From Paraburkholderia phenazinium (GTDB taxonomy: Bacteria; Pseudomonadota; Gammaproteobacteria; Burkholderiales; Burkholderiaceae): DNA of 64,000 nt. Under the pieces are notes generated by a model. It was not told the DNA's origin and did no database searches. It saw only the letters and a program-made list of their open reading frames with translations. The DNA lies in contig NZ_FSRM01000001.1 in NCBI RefSeq assembly GCF_900141745.1, forward strand, positions 1,116,001-1,180,000, in the 5' to 3' direction. The translations under genes were made by a program, and so were the position numbers. Below are positions 53,725 through 63,938 of the stretch, one piece after another (position 1 is the first letter of the stretch; each line of letters opens with the position of its first letter).

Positions 53725-53829
53725 ATGCACTGGCAGCCTCAGATCGCCCATTTGATGCCCGTCCCGCGTGGGTCCCGTCCCGCGGCGCAGAGGCACGTCT
53801 GTTGTGCGCGATCGTGTAGCTGCATCTGA
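53725..53829 (+). CDS. Candidate leader peptide with C-terminal CxxxCxC motif
   Basis: A 34-codon ORF with AAGGA eight bases before its ATG. The peptide is short and basic and ends HVCCARSCSCI: Cys26, Cys27, Cys31 and Cys33, giving C-xxx-C-x-C at the last positions before the stop. A strong hairpin begins 8 bases after the stop, and the giant Fe-S flavoprotein gene starts 152 bp further on. In Bordetella CruR and Rhodobacter CutF, known from the literature, a CxxxCxC motif at the end of an upstream ORF followed by a stem-loop links copper to expression of the downstream gene. This peptide is much shorter, so the analogy is inference. Confidence 0.4.
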   Translation: MHWQPQIAHLMPVPRGSRPAAQRHVCCARSCSCI

Positions 53830-53836
53830 GTGCCAC

Positions 53837-53874
53837 GAAGCGGCCGGCGTGTATCGCCCGCCGGCAGGTGCTTC
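53837..53874 (+). promoter_or_regulatory. Leader hairpin between the small ORF and the oxidoreductase gene
   Basis: GCCGGCG (53843-53849) pairs perfectly with CGCCGGC (53859-53865) across a 9-base loop, and GAAGC (53837-53841) pairs with GCTTC (53870-53874) outside it. There is no T tract. It starts 8 bases after the stop of the Cys-motif ORF. Confidence 0.5.
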
Positions 53875-53981
53875 GGCCAACTAGAAGATTTCCAGAATTG
53901 CGCCCCACGCGCACCGTCAGCCAGCGCCTCCTCAATCGTCATTAGCGAGCGCGCCCAGTTGACCTACCGAGTCGTCCAAAC

Positions 53982-56900
53982 ATGAACGCACCTCAAGTAT
54001 TCGATCCGCACGGAGCCGCCGCTGCGGTGGCCGCCGCCCCTGAAGCGCGTCTGCGCGAAATTCCCTATAACTACACCTCGTTTTCCGACCGTGAGATCGT
54101 TATCCGCCTGCTGGGTAACGAAGCGTGGGATGCGCTGGCCGAGTTGCGCGCCGAACGGCGCACCGGCCGCTCGGCACGCATGCTGTACGAAGTGCTCGGC
54201 GACATCTGGGTGGTCCGCCGCAATCCTTACCTGCAGGACGACCTGCTCGACAATCCCAAGCGCCGTGTGTTGCTGATCGAAGCGTTGCACCATCGTCTGT
54301 CGGAGATCGAGAAACGGCGTCGCGCCGACTTGACCGAACACGGCGACGAAGCGGGGGTAGACCGCGCTGCACGCGTGGAAACGCTAGTGGTTGCGGCGCG
54401 CCGCGCCGTGGATGACTTCGCCAACGAGTTCGACAAGACCGCTGAGCTGCGCCGCCGTGCCACCAAGGTGCTGGGCCGCGTCACGCAGAAAGACAACATC
54501 AAGTTCGACGGGCTGTCACGCGTCTCGCATGTGACCGATGCGACCGACTGGCGCGTCGAATATCCGTTTGTCGTGCTGACGCCGGACACGGAAGTCGAGA
54601 TCGCCGGCATGATCAAGGCCTGCTTCGAACTCGGTCTGACGGTGATTCCGCGAGGGGGCGGCACGGGTTACACGGGTGGGGCGGTGCCGCTCACGCCGTT
54701 CTCTGCGGTCATCAATACCGAAAAGCTCGAGCAACTCGACGCGGTCGAATTGACCGACCTGCCTGGCGTGCCGAACAAGGTCGCGACCATTTTCTCGGGC
54801 GCTGGTGTCGTCACGCGCCGCGTGACTGAAGCCGCCGAGCAGGCTGGTTACGTGTTCGCGGTTGATCCGACCTCGCTCGACGCCTCATGCATTGGCGGCA
54901 ACGTCGCCATGAACGCAGGTGGCAAGAAGGCCGTGCTGTGGGGCACGGCGCTGGACAATCTCGCCTGGTGGCGCATGGTCGACCCGGAAGGCAACTGGCT
55001 CGAAGTCACGCGCCTTGACCACAACATGGGCAAGATCCATGACATCGAGGTGGCCCGCTTCGAACTGAAGTGGTTCGACGGCGAATACGCGCCCGGTGAA
55101 AAGCTGCTGCGCACCGAATCGCTCGACATCAAGGGCCGTGTGTTCCGCAAGGAAGGCCTCGGCAAGGACGTCACGGATAAATTCCTCGCCGGCCTGCCTG
55201 GTATCCAGAAGGAAGGATGCGACGGCCTGATCACGTCGGCGCGCTGGGTGCTGCACAAGATGCCGGCCCATACGCGTACCGTCTGCCTCGAATTCTTCGG
55301 CCAGGCGCGCGATGCGATTCCGAGCATCGTCGAAATCAAGGACTACCTGTTCGAAACGTCGAAGCAGGGCGGTGCGATTCTCGCCGGCCTCGAACACCTC
55401 GACGAACGCTATCTGCGCGCAGTCGGCTACGCGACCAAGAGCAAGCGCAACGCGTTTCCGAAGATGGTGCTGATCGGCGATATCGTCGGTAACGATGCGG
55501 ATGCGGTGGCGCAAGCCACCTCGGAAGTCGTGCGCATGGCTAACGGCAAGAGCGGCGAAGGCTTCGTCGCGGTGAACGCCGAGGCGCGCAAGCGCTTCTG
55601 GCTCGACCGCAGCCGCACGGCCGCGATTGCGAAGCACACCAACGCGTTCAAGATCAACGAAGACGTGGTGATTCCGCTCAACCGCATGGGCGAGTACACG
55701 GACGGGATCGAGCGCATCAACATCGAACTGTCGATCAAGAACAAGCTGCAACTGCTCGACGCGCTCGAAACGTTCTTCAAGGGCGGCAAGCTGCCGCTCG
55801 GCAAGAGCGACGATGCCAACGAGATTCCAAGCGCCGAACTGCTGGAAGACCGCGTGCAGCATGCGCTCGAGTTGCTCAAGCAGGTCCGCGCGCGCTGGGA
55901 ATTTCTGCGCGACAAGCTCGATCTGTCGTTGCGCGAGGCGCAGCACTACATGGTTCAGCTCGGCTACGCGGGGCTCGCGGAGAAGTTCGCGGACCGCGTC
56001 GATGCGCAGCCTAGCGTGACGGTCTTCGACGTGACGCAGGACCGTACGGTGCGCGTGTCGTGGAAGCAGGAAGTTCGTGCGGAGTTGCGCCAGATCTTCA
56101 ACGGCGGCGAATTCAAGCCGATCCTCGAAGAAGCACAGGCCATTCATAAGCGCGTGTTGCGCGGCCGCGTGTTCGTCGCGCTGCACATGCACGCGGGTGA
56201 CGGCAACGTGCACACGAACATCCCTGTCAACTCCGACAACTACGAGATGCTGCAGGACGCGCACACGGCCGTCGCGCGCATCATGAAGCTGGCGCGCTCG
56301 CTCGACGGCGTGATTTCGGGTGAGCACGGCATCGGCATTACCAAGCTCGAATTCCTGACCGAGGACGAGATTGGCGAATTCCGCAAGTACAAGCAGCGCG
56401 TCGATCCGCACGGCCGGTTCAATGCCGGCAAGCTGCTCGAAGGTGCGGATCTGCGCAATGCCTACACGCCGAGCTTCGGGCTGATGGGCTATGAGTCGCT
56501 GATCATGCAGCAGAGCGATATCGGCGCGATCTCCGAGTCGATCAAGGACTGCCTGCGTTGCGGCAAGTGCAAGCCGGTGTGCGCGACCCACGTGCCGCGC
56601 GCCAACCTGCTGTACAGCCCGCGCAACAAGATTCTCGCCACGTCGCTGCTGGTCGAGGCGTTCCTGTACGAAGAGCAGACGCGCCGCGGCGTGTCCATCA
56701 AGCACTGGGACGAGTTCAACGACGTCGCCGATCACTGCACGGTCTGTCACAAATGCGTGACGCCGTGTCCGGTGAAGATCGACTTCGGCGATGTCACGAT
56801 GAACATGCGCAACCTGCTGCGCAAGATGGGCAAGAAGAAGTTCAACGCGGGCAACGCGGCCGGCATGTTCTTCCTCAACGCCACCAATCCGCAGACCATT

Positions 56901-58076
56901 AACCTCGCGCGCACCGCGATGATGGGCATCGGCTACAAGGCGCAGCGTCTCGGCAACGACGTGCTGAAGAAGTTCGCGAAGAAGCAGACGGCGCATCCGC
57001 CCGCTACCGTCGGCAAGCCGAAGGCGGTGGAGCAGGTGATCCACTTCATGAACAAGAAGATGCCGGGCAATCTGCCGAAGAAGACGGCGCGCGCGTTGCT
57101 GGACATCGAAGACAACAAGATCGTGCCGATCATCCGCAATCCGAAGACCACTACGGCGGATACGGAAGCGGTGTTCTATTTCCCGGGCTGCGGCTCCGAG
57201 CGTCTGTTCTCGCAGGTGGGCCTGGCGACCCAGGCCATGCTGTGGGAAGCGGGCGTGCAGACGGTGCTGCCGCCGGGTTATCTGTGCTGCGGTTATCCAC
57301 AGCGCGGTTCGGGCCAGTTCGACAAGGCGGAGAAGATTGTCACGGATAACCGTGTGCTGTTCCACCGCGTCGCCAACACGCTGAACTACCTCGACATCAA
57401 GACGGTGGTGGTGTCGTGTGGCACGTGTTACGACCAGCTCGCCGGTTATGAATTCGAAAAGATTTTTCCCGGTTGCCGGATTATCGACATTCACGAATTC
57501 CTGCTCGAGAAGGGCATGAAGCTCGATGGCGTCAATGGCATGCGTTACATGTATCACGACCCATGCCACACGCCGATCAAGACGATGGACCCGGTGAAGC
57601 TGGTCAATCAGTTGATGGGCTCGGAGAAGGACGGCTACAAGATCGAGAAGAACGATCGGTGCTGTGGCGAATCCGGCACACTCGCGGTGACGCGTCCGGA
57701 CATCTCGACGCAGGTCCGTTTCCGCAAGGAAGAGGAAATCCGCAAGGGCGCGGCCAAGCTGCGCGGCATTCCGCTGGTGGCGGAAGCTGGCGCCAACGGG
57801 ATCAACCCGGCCAATGCTTCGGCCGGTGCAGCGGGCGCGCCGGATGGCTCGGTGCTCAAGGCCGGCGACGGTCCGACGCCCAACGGCGCCACCGAAATCA
57901 AGATCCTCACGAGCTGCCCGTCCTGCCTGCAAGGGCTGTCGCGCTACAACGAGGACGCCAACATCGAGGCGGACTACATCGTCGTCGAGATGGCGCGCCA
58001 CGTGCTGGGTGAAGACTGGATGGCCGATTACGTCCAGCGTGCGAACAATGGCGGAATCGAGCGCGTGCTGGTTTAA
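53982..58076 (+). CDS. Giant FAD/Fe-S oxidoreductase (DUF3683; GlcD-GlcF-like fusion)
   Basis: A 1364-residue fusion likely to oxidise a 2-hydroxy acid such as D-lactate or glycolate and pass electrons to the respiratory chain. In order: a DUF3683-type N-terminal region (about 20-190), an FAD-binding type 4 domain (about 195-370, [17 protein letters not shown]), an FAD-oxidase C-terminal domain (to about 830, with [17 protein letters not shown] and GEHGIGITK), two 4Fe-4S motifs ([11 protein letters not shown] and [12 protein letters not shown]), and two CCG domains ([12 protein letters not shown]...LCCGYPQ and YHDPCHTP...RCCGESG). ATG 53982 has only a weak ribosome site. The natural substrate is unproven. 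A HIT gene follows after 34 bp. Confidence 0.92.
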   Translation: MNAPQVFDPHGAAAAVAAAPEARLREIPYNYTSFSDREIVIRLLGNEAWDALAELRAERRTGRSARMLYEVLGDIWVVRRNPYLQDDLLDNPKRRVLLIEALHHRLSEIEKRRRADLTEHGDEAGVDRAARVETLVVAARRAVDDFANEFDKTAELRRRATKVLGRVTQKDNIKFDGLSRVSHVTDATDWRVEYPFVVLTPDTEVEIAGMIKACFELGLTVIPRGGGTGYTGGAVPLTPFSAVINTEKLEQLDAVELTDLPGVPNKVATIFSGAGVVTRRVTEAAEQAGYVFAVDPTSLDASCIGGNVAMNAGGKKAVLWGTALDNLAWWRMVDPEGNWLEVTRLDHNMGKIHDIEVARFELKWFDGEYAPGEKLLRTESLDIKGRVFRKEGLGKDVTDKFLAGLPGIQKEGCDGLITSARWVLHKMPAHTRTVCLEFFGQARDAIPSIVEIKDYLFETSKQGGAILAGLEHLDERYLRAVGYATKSKRNAFPKMVLIGDIVGNDADAVAQATSEVVRMANGKSGEGFVAVNAEARKRFWLDRSRTAAIAKHTNAFKINEDVVIPLNRMGEYTDGIERINIELSIKNKLQLLDALETFFKGGKLPLGKSDDANEIPSAELLEDRVQHALELLKQVRARWEFLRDKLDLSLREAQHYMVQLGYAGLAEKFADRVDAQPSVTVFDVTQDRTVRVSWKQEVRAELRQIFNGGEFKPILEEAQAIHKRVLRGRVFVALHMHAGDGNVHTNIPVNSDNYEMLQDAHTAVARIMKLARSLDGVISGEHGIGITKLEFLTEDEIGEFRKYKQRVDPHGRFNAGKLLEGADLRNAYTPSFGLMGYESLIMQQSDIGAISESIKDCLRCGKCKPVCATHVPRANLLYSPRNKILATSLLVEAFLYEEQTRRGVSIKHWDEFNDVADHCTVCHKCVTPCPVKIDFGDVTMNMRNLLRKMGKKKFNAGNAAGMFFLNATNPQTINLARTAMMGIGYKAQRLGNDVLKKFAKKQTAHPPATVGKPKAVEQVIHFMNKKMPGNLPKKTARALLDIEDNKIVPIIRNPKTTTADTEAVFYFPGCGSERLFSQVGLATQAMLWEAGVQTVLPPGYLCCGYPQRGSGQFDKAEKIVTDNRVLFHRVANTLNYLDIKTVVVSCGTCYDQLAGYEFEKIFPGCRIIDIHEFLLEKGMKLDGVNGMRYMYHDPCHTPIKTMDPVKLVNQLMGSEKDGYKIEKNDRCCGESGTLAVTRPDISTQVRFRKEEEIRKGAAKLRGIPLVAEAGANGINPANASAGAAGAPDGSVLKAGDGPTPNGATEIKILTSCPSCLQGLSRYNEDANIEADYIVVEMARHVLGEDWMADYVQRANNGGIERVLV

Positions 58077-58110
58077 TGGCACGACTGACGATTTCCGCTT
58101 GAGGACGACG

Positions 58111-58539
58111 ATGGACTGTGTATTTTGCCGTGAAGATGGCGGCGACGTGCTGTGGCAGGACGATACGATGCGTGTCGTCCTTGCCGACGAACACGATTAC
58201 CCGGGCTTCTGCCGGGTGATCTGGAACAAGCACGTTGCCGAGTTTTCGGATCTTGCCGAGAGCGATCGCGACCGTGTGATGCGTGCGGTGTATGCGGTCG
58301 AACGCGCCATGCGGCGCATCCTGCAACCGGTCAAGGTGAATCTGGCGAGCCTCGGCAACCAGGTGCCGCACGTGCACTGGCACGTGATTCCGCGTTTCTC
58401 TAACGACGCCCATTTCCCACTGCCGATCTGGGCGCCGCGCCAGCGCACGGTGTCGGAGGCGCTGCTGTCGTCACGCCGGGCGCAGGCGACGTTGCTGCGC
58501 GATGCGGTGCGGCAGGAAATCGAACAAGCTTTGGCCTGA
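58111..58539 (+). CDS. HIT family protein
   Basis: A 142-residue histidine-triad nucleotide-binding protein. The triad reads PHVHWHVIPRF, with the H-x-H-x-H core, and the N-terminus MDCVFCREDGG holds a CxxC. Such proteins hydrolyse nucleotide-linked phosphoramidates or dinucleotides. ATG 58111 follows GAGGACGACG. It lies between the giant oxidoreductase and the DUF971 gene on one strand with short gaps. Confidence 0.92.
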   Translation: MDCVFCREDGGDVLWQDDTMRVVLADEHDYPGFCRVIWNKHVAEFSDLAESDRDRVMRAVYAVERAMRRILQPVKVNLASLGNQVPHVHWHVIPRFSNDAHFPLPIWAPRQRTVSEALLSSRRAQATLLRDAVRQEIEQALA

Positions 58540-58546
58540 GGTCAAC

Positions 58547-58960
58547 ATGAGTGGACTGACTCGCGACACACCGGTGCCAACCGGCGTGGTGGTACACGCC
58601 AAATCGCACGCGCTCGAACTGCAATACGCAAACGGCGAATCGTTCCGCGTGCCGTTCGAATTACTGCGGGTGTACTCGCCCTCGGCGGAAGTGCGTGGCC
58701 ACGGGCCGGGGCAGGAGACGCTGCAGACCGGCAAGCGCGAGGTGACGATCACCGCCATCGAGGGCGTGGGCAACTATGCGTTGCAGCCGACCTTCTCGGA
58801 TGGTCACTCTACCGGGCTCTATTCGTGGGATCTGCTGTATGACATCGCCACCCGCCAGGATGAACTCTGGCGCGAATATCTCGACAAACTGAAAGCGGCC
58901 GGCGTCGACCGCGACGCGCCGATGGCGTCAGCCAGCGCCCCGCACGGTCATTGTCACTGA
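58547..58960 (+). CDS. DUF971 (gamma-butyrobetaine hydroxylase-like N-terminal domain) protein
   Basis: A 137-residue protein consisting of one DUF971 domain (ELQYANGESFRVPFELLRVYSPSAEVRGHG ... FSDGHSTGLYSWDLLYDIA). The C-terminus ends APHGHCH, which could bind metal. In many beta-proteobacteria this gene sits directly before ubiE, as here (66-bp gap), so a link to quinone biosynthesis or iron-sulfur chemistry is suspected. The function is not established. Confidence 0.88.
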   Translation: MSGLTRDTPVPTGVVVHAKSHALELQYANGESFRVPFELLRVYSPSAEVRGHGPGQETLQTGKREVTITAIEGVGNYALQPTFSDGHSTGLYSWDLLYDIATRQDELWREYLDKLKAAGVDRDAPMASASAPHGHCH

Positions 58961-59026
58961 TACGATTCGGCCTGACGCCACACTGATGCGGCGCAACATT
59001 CAAAAATACGCGAAAGGACGAACGCG

Positions 59027-59758
59027 ATGAGCAAAACCCACTTCGGCTTTCAGACGGTAGACGAACAGGAAAAAGCGCAGAAGGTGGCCGGCGTGTTCCA
59101 CTCTGTCGCCTCCAACTACGACCTGATGAACGACCTGATGTCAGGCGGTCTGCACCGGGCGTGGAAAATGTTCACGATTGCACAGGCGAATGTCCGGCCG
59201 GGCTATAAGGTGTTGGATATCGCCGGCGGCACGGGTGACCTGTCCAAGGAATTCGCCAAAAAGGCGGGGCCGACCGGCGAGGTCTGGCACACGGACATCA
59301 ATGAATCGATGCTGCGCGTGGGCCGCGACCGCCTGCTCGATAAAGGCATCGTGACGCCGGCGCTGTTGTGCGACGCGGAAAAAATCCCCTTTCCAGACAA
59401 CTACTTCGACGTGGTGACGGTAGCGTTCGGCTTGCGCAACATGACCCACAAGGATATCGCGCTGGCAGAAATGCGCCGCGTGCTGAAGCCGGCTGGCCGT
59501 CTGCTGGTGCTCGAATTCTCGAAGGTGTGGGATCCGCTGAAAAAAGTCTACGACGTCTATTCGTTCAAGGTGCTGCCGTGGCTCGGCGACCGTTTTGCGA
59601 AAGACGCGGAGAGCTACCGCTACCTGGCGGAATCGATCCGGATGCACCCGGACCAGGAAACTTTAAAGACGATGATGGAACAAGCTGGCCTCGACGGCGT
59701 CAAATATTACAATCTGTCAGCTGGTGTGGTAGCTTTACACGTGGGGACCAAATACTAG
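59027..59758 (+). CDS. ubiE: Ubiquinone/menaquinone C-methyltransferase
   Basis: SAM-dependent methyltransferase that adds the C-methyl group to the benzoquinol ring in ubiquinone synthesis. The 243-residue protein has the SAM motif [15 protein letters not shown], the UbiE N-terminal signature [21 protein letters not shown], and [18 protein letters not shown] near the end. GAAAGGACGAACGCG precedes the ATG. It heads the Tim44-ubiJ-ubiB stretch. Confidence 0.97.
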   Translation: MSKTHFGFQTVDEQEKAQKVAGVFHSVASNYDLMNDLMSGGLHRAWKMFTIAQANVRPGYKVLDIAGGTGDLSKEFAKKAGPTGEVWHTDINESMLRVGRDRLLDKGIVTPALLCDAEKIPFPDNYFDVVTVAFGLRNMTHKDIALAEMRRVLKPAGRLLVLEFSKVWDPLKKVYDVYSFKVLPWLGDRFAKDAESYRYLAESIRMHPDQETLKTMMEQAGLDGVKYYNLSAGVVALHVGTKY

Positions 59759-59795
59759 GGTCCCTAACCCATCGTTTTTAAAGGAAATTTCCATC

Positions 59796-60818
59796 ATGTC
59801 CGATTCGCGTTTGTTATCTTCCCGTAATGTTAAGGGGTCGCTGGCGAGGAGAATCGGACTGGCAGTGATGGTCGGTCTGATCGCGTTCGCCACCGTTGCC
59901 TCGCTCGACGCCGAGGCGCGGCGCCTGGGTGGTGGGCGCAGCATCGGCCGTCAGCAGTCGAGCGCGATGCAGCGGCAAACCACGCCGCCGGCCCAATCTC
60001 CGCAGCAGGCACAGCAATCGGCACAAGCCGCCCAGGCGCAGCGCGCGCAACCGGCGCCGACGCCGGCCGCCGCACCTAACCGCTCGCGCTGGCTCGGGCC
60101 GATTGCGGGTCTGGCCGCTGGCCTCGGTATCGCCGCGCTGCTTTCGCACTTCGGGATGGGTGAGGCGTTTGCCGGCGCCATGGCCAATATGCTCGTGATA
60201 GCCGCCATCGCGATGCTGGCTGTCTGGCTGATCCGCCGTTTTGTGGGCCGCAAGCGCGATGCCGCAGCACCTGCCTATGCGGGCACAGCGCCCAGTTTGA
60301 ACGCTGGACGTAACGGCTACTCGCAGGAGCCGAGCTTCACCGAGGCGCCGTCGGCGCAAAACGGCTTTTACCGCGAGCCGCAGGTCAATGCCGCTTCGGC
60401 TATGCTCGCGACGCCTGTCGTTCCCGCCGGTTTCGACTCGCAAGCGTTTGTCCGCAATGCGAAGGTCTACTTCGTGCGCCTGCAGGCCGCGTGGGACGTG
60501 GGCAACATCGCCGATATCCGCGAATTCACGACGCCCGAAATGTTCGCCGAAGTGAAGATCGACCTCGACTCGCGCGGGCCAGAGGCCACGCTGACCGACG
60601 TGGTGCAGTTGAACGCCGAGCTGCTGGGCGTTGAGGACCGCGGCAGTGAATATCTGGCCAGCGTGCGCTTCTCCGGCCTGATCCGCGAGAACTCGGGCGC
60701 GCCGGCCGAGCCGTTCGTGGAAATCTGGAACCTGTCGAAGTCAGGCCGCGCAGGGGAAGGGTGGTTGCTCGCCGGTATCCAGCAGGCGGGGATCGGTCAG
60801 GCCACCTCCGCGCATTGA
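59796..60818 (+). CDS. Tim44-like domain protein, membrane anchored
   Basis: A 340-residue protein with an N-terminal signal/anchor (about residues 18-42), a Gln/Ala/Pro-rich low-complexity linker (about 50-95), two hydrophobic helices (about 100-150) and a C-terminal Tim44-like domain (about 210-335, FVRNAKVYFVRLQAAWDVGNIADIREFTTPEMF). In mitochondria Tim44 helps protein import; the bacterial role is unknown. Conserved neighbours here are ubiE upstream and ubiJ-ubiB downstream. A strong terminator follows. Confidence 0.88.
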   Translation: MSDSRLLSSRNVKGSLARRIGLAVMVGLIAFATVASLDAEARRLGGGRSIGRQQSSAMQRQTTPPAQSPQQAQQSAQAAQAQRAQPAPTPAAAPNRSRWLGPIAGLAAGLGIAALLSHFGMGEAFAGAMANMLVIAAIAMLAVWLIRRFVGRKRDAAAPAYAGTAPSLNAGRNGYSQEPSFTEAPSAQNGFYREPQVNAASAMLATPVVPAGFDSQAFVRNAKVYFVRLQAAWDVGNIADIREFTTPEMFAEVKIDLDSRGPEATLTDVVQLNAELLGVEDRGSEYLASVRFSGLIRENSGAPAEPFVEIWNLSKSGRAGEGWLLAGIQQAGIGQATSAH

Positions 60819-60883
60819 CGTGACGCGTTGCGCATTGGCTGTTCGGCCGACTAAGCCGCGAAGCGAACGGACGTTACAATAGG

Positions 60884-60918
60884 AACCCGCGCGGGCACAT
60901 CGCCCGCGCGGGTTTTTT
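60884..60918 (+). terminator. Rho-independent terminator after Tim44-like gene
   Basis: A 13-bp stem, AACCCGCGCGGGC (60884-60896) with GCCCGCGCGGGTT (60902-60914), a 5-base loop, and a run of six T residues. It ends 14 bp before the ubiJ start, so ubiJ-ubiB must either read through or use a promoter very close to it. Confidence 0.85.
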
Positions 60919-60931
60919 CTTGCCACTCTCA

Positions 60932-61576
60932 ATGACCCTCGCCGCCAAGCCCTTCGCTGCTGCCGTCAATCACCTGCTCGCCCGCGAATCGTGGGCCCGC
61001 GAGCGCCTCGCCCCCTATGCCGGCAAGACCGCCCGGCTGAGCTGTCCGCCGGTCGTTCTGATGCTGCTCGTCCAGCCCGACGGCTATCTGGCCGCGGTCG
61101 ACGAAACGCAAACGCAGCAGTTCGACGTCACCATCTTGGTGCCGCCCGAGGCGTTGCCGGCCTTTGTACAGGGCGGTCAGGCGGCGGTGATGAAGCATGT
61201 GAAGATCGAAGGCGACGCAGAATTCGCCACGGTGATCGCGAAGCTGGCCGAGCATCTGCGTTGGGAACCGGAGGAAGACCTGGCGCGGATGATCGGCGAC
61301 GGTCCGGCCTGGCGGGTCGCCTCGGTGGCGCGCTCGGTCGGTGAGCATGCGCGCCGCACTGGGCGCAATCTGCTCGACTCGGTGGCCGAATACCTGCTCG
61401 ATGAGAATCCGCAACTAGTGCGCCGCGCCGCGCTTGACGACTTCAATGCCGACCTCGCCAGCGCCCGCGATGCGCTGGCACGCGTCGAAAAACGTCTCGA
61501 GCGTCTTGAAAAGAAGGTCGAAGCCCGCGGCGCCAATGCGCCGGGCGGCGCCGCCACGTCGCGCGGCACGCGCTAG
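60932..61576 (+). CDS. ubiJ: Ubiquinone biosynthesis accessory factor UbiJ (SCP2 domain)
   Basis: A 214-residue protein with an SCP2 sterol-carrier-like lipid-binding domain (about residues 10-110) and a C-terminal coiled coil (DALARVEKRLERLEKKVEA). UbiJ is thought to hold lipid intermediates within the ubiquinone metabolon. ATG 60932 was chosen over an in-frame TTG at 60920. It precedes ubiB by 15 bp. Confidence 0.9.
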   Translation: MTLAAKPFAAAVNHLLARESWARERLAPYAGKTARLSCPPVVLMLLVQPDGYLAAVDETQTQQFDVTILVPPEALPAFVQGGQAAVMKHVKIEGDAEFATVIAKLAEHLRWEPEEDLARMIGDGPAWRVASVARSVGEHARRTGRNLLDSVAEYLLDENPQLVRRAALDDFNADLASARDALARVEKRLERLEKKVEARGANAPGGAATSRGTR

Positions 61577-61591
61577 TCACCGGGCTCAACC

Positions 61592-63169
61592 ATGCGTTTT
61601 CTGCGTTTCCTCAAAATTTTCTTTACGGTTATCCGCTTCGGTCTCGATGAGATGATGCTCAGCCGTATCAACGACCGCCGTGTGCGGTTGTTGCTGCGCA
61701 TCACCACGATCGGCCGTAAGTTCGACCAGCCGCCAGGCGTGCGGCTGCGTCTCGCGCTCGAAAGCCTCGGGCCGATTTTCGTGAAGTTCGGCCAGGTGTT
61801 GTCGACCCGGCGCGACCTGCTGCCTGTCGATATCGCTAACGAGTTGGCCAAGCTGCAGGATCAGGTGCCGCCGTTCCCGTCCGAGGTGGCAATTGGGCTC
61901 GTCGAGAAGTCGCTGGGGGCGCCGGTCGACGTGCTGTTCGACGATTTCGAGCGGGTGCCGGTGGCGAGCGCGTCGATCGCGCAGGTGCACTTTGCCAAGG
62001 TGAAAGCCGGCCAACATGCAGGCAAGGCCGTGGCGGTGAAGGTGCTGCGCCCGAACATGCTGCCGGTGATCGACTCGGATCTTGCGTTGCTTCGCGATAT
62101 CGCCGTATGGGCCGAACGCCTGTGGGCCGACGGCAAGCGTCTGAAACCGCGTGAGGTCGTCGCCGAATTCGACAAATACCTGCACGACGAGCTCGACCTG
62201 ATGCGCGAGGCCGCCAACGGCAGCCAGTTGCGTCGCAATTTCGCGGGACTCGATCTGCTGCTGGTACCGGAGATGTACTGGGAGTTCTGCACACCCACCG
62301 TGCTGGTGATGGAGCGCATGGTCGGCGTGCCGATCAGTCAGGTGGAAACCCTGCGCGCCGCGGGCGTGGACATCCCGAAGCTGGCTCGCGAAGGCGTCGA
62401 AATCTTTTTCACGCAGGTGTTCCGCGACGGCTTTTTCCATGCGGACATGCACCCCGGCAATATCCAGGTCAGTCTCGATCCGGCGCACTTCGGGCGCTAT
62501 ATCGCGCTGGACTTTGGCATCATCGGCGCGCTGTCGGACTTCGACAAGAACTACCTCGCTCAGAACTTCCTTGCGTTCTTCAAGCGCGACTACCACCGGG
62601 TCGCCACGCTTCACCTCGAGTCGGGCTGGGTGCCGCCCACTACGCGTGTCGAGGAACTCGAAAGCGCAATTCGTGCAGTCTGCGAACCGTACTTCGACCG
62701 CGCGCTGAAGGACATTTCGCTGGGTCAGGTGCTGATGCGCCTGTTCTCCACGTCGCGCAGGTTCAATGTCGAGATCCAGCCGCAGCTCGTCCTGTTGCAG
62801 AAGACGATGCTGAACGTCGAAGGCCTCGGGCGTTCGCTCGATCCCGAACTCGATTTGTGGAAGACGGCCAAGCCGTATCTCGAACGCTGGATGAATGAGC
62901 AGATCGGCCTGCGTGGCTGGCTCGAGCGTTTGAAGATCGAAGCGCCGCAGTGGAGCAAAACGTTGCCGCAACTACCGCGGCTGATCCACCACGTGCTGGC
63001 GGAACGTCACGACAACCAGCGCGGCCCGGGCGACGACACGATTCGCCAGATCCTGCTCGAGCAGAAGCGCACCAACCGGCTGTTGCAAGGCTTGCTGATG
63101 TTCGGTATTGCGGTCGGCATTGGCGCGGTGGTGGCGCGGGCCTGGCTCGCACTAGTTTATGGTGGATAA
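61592..63169 (+). CDS. ubiB: Ubiquinone biosynthesis kinase-like protein UbiB
   Basis: An atypical kinase/ATPase of the ABC1/ADCK/COQ8 family needed for ubiquinone production, 525 residues. Family motifs are [14 protein letters not shown] (KxGQ), [11 protein letters not shown] (Ala-rich loop), [18 protein letters not shown] and LDFGIIGAL. Two C-terminal membrane helices (about residues 495-525) anchor it. It overlaps the next gene by 11 bp. Confidence 0.97.
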   Translation: MRFLRFLKIFFTVIRFGLDEMMLSRINDRRVRLLLRITTIGRKFDQPPGVRLRLALESLGPIFVKFGQVLSTRRDLLPVDIANELAKLQDQVPPFPSEVAIGLVEKSLGAPVDVLFDDFERVPVASASIAQVHFAKVKAGQHAGKAVAVKVLRPNMLPVIDSDLALLRDIAVWAERLWADGKRLKPREVVAEFDKYLHDELDLMREAANGSQLRRNFAGLDLLLVPEMYWEFCTPTVLVMERMVGVPISQVETLRAAGVDIPKLAREGVEIFFTQVFRDGFFHADMHPGNIQVSLDPAHFGRYIALDFGIIGALSDFDKNYLAQNFLAFFKRDYHRVATLHLESGWVPPTTRVEELESAIRAVCEPYFDRALKDISLGQVLMRLFSTSRRFNVEIQPQLVLLQKTMLNVEGLGRSLDPELDLWKTAKPYLERWMNEQIGLRGWLERLKIEAPQWSKTLPQLPRLIHHVLAERHDNQRGPGDDTIRQILLEQKRTNRLLQGLLMFGIAVGIGAVVARAWLALVYGG

Positions 63170-63800
63170 AGTGGATCCGTTGAATCCAGCAGGCCCCGAC
63201 TTCGCCACCCGCGATCCGAACTCGCCGGCATTCTGGGATGAACGCTTTGAACGCGGCTTTACGCCATGGGACCAGGCGGGCGTGCAGGCGGCGTTTCAGA
63301 CCTTCGCGACGCGCCATCCCGAAGCCGCAGTGCTGATTCCCGGTTGCGGCAGCGCGTGGGAGGCGCTCTGGCTAGCCCGTCAGGGTCGCCGGGTGCAGGC
63401 GATCGATTTCTCGTCGGCTGCGGTGGCGACTGCGCGCTCACAGCTAGGCGCATACGCAAACGTCGTCGATCAGGCCGATTTCTTCTCCTGGCAGCCGCCC
63501 TTCACCCCAGGCTGGATGTATGAACGCGCATTTCTGTGCGCGTTGCCGAAGGACCGCCGCGCAGATTATGCGCAGCGCATGGCCGAACTTCTGCCGGCGC
63601 AGACTCTGCTGGCCGGCTTCTTCTTTCTGGGCGCGACCCCGAAAGGGCCACCGTTCGGAATCGAGCGCGCCGAACTCGACGCCTTGCTGAATCCGCATTT
63701 CGAACTGATCGAAGACGAGCCCGTCAGCGACTCGATGCCGGTGTTCGCCGGCCGCGAGCGCTGGCTCACCTGGCGCCGCCGCGCCTCGACGAGGACTTGA
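63159..63800 (+). CDS. TPMT-family SAM-dependent methyltransferase
   Basis: A 213-residue methyltransferase of the thiopurine S-methyltransferase superfamily. The SAM motif is [21 protein letters not shown] followed by the acidic VQAIDFSS. The N-terminal W-E-R-F-x-x-G-x-T-P-W block appears as [15 protein letters not shown]. Members methylate thiols, selenium/tellurium compounds or halides; the substrate is open. It overlaps the ubiB stop by 11 bp. Confidence 0.88.
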   Translation: MVDKVDPLNPAGPDFATRDPNSPAFWDERFERGFTPWDQAGVQAAFQTFATRHPEAAVLIPGCGSAWEALWLARQGRRVQAIDFSSAAVATARSQLGAYANVVDQADFFSWQPPFTPGWMYERAFLCALPKDRRADYAQRMAELLPAQTLLAGFFFLGATPKGPPFGIERAELDALLNPHFELIEDEPVSDSMPVFAGRERWLTWRRRASTRT

Positions 63801-63887
63801 TCCCACGTTGGGCGCCCCAATATGTGCCCGCGGTGGCTGCGTCGGCCGCCCACTCCTGAAAACCGGGGGTGGGAGATTGTTTGCGGC

Positions 63888-63893
63888 TATAAT
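63888..63893 (+). promoter_or_regulatory. Possible -10 element (TATAAT) for FmdB-type gene
   Basis: A perfect TATAAT lies 46 bp upstream of the zinc-ribbon gene. No convincing -35 is visible at the matching distance. Confidence 0.4.
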
Positions 63894-63938
63894 TCAAGGC
63901 TTTGCAAGCGTTTGCCAGATTAATGTAGGGAAAAGATC

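Noticed and set aside
54885..58082. A 1065-residue open frame antisense to the giant oxidoreductase
   Set aside because: It mirrors the codon pattern of the gene on the other strand, has no recognisable domains or start context, and is typical of long shadows in GC-rich DNA.
60875..60880. TACAAT as a -10 for ubiJ
   Set aside because: Transcription from it would enter the terminator stem at once, and no -35 is visible; left unassigned.
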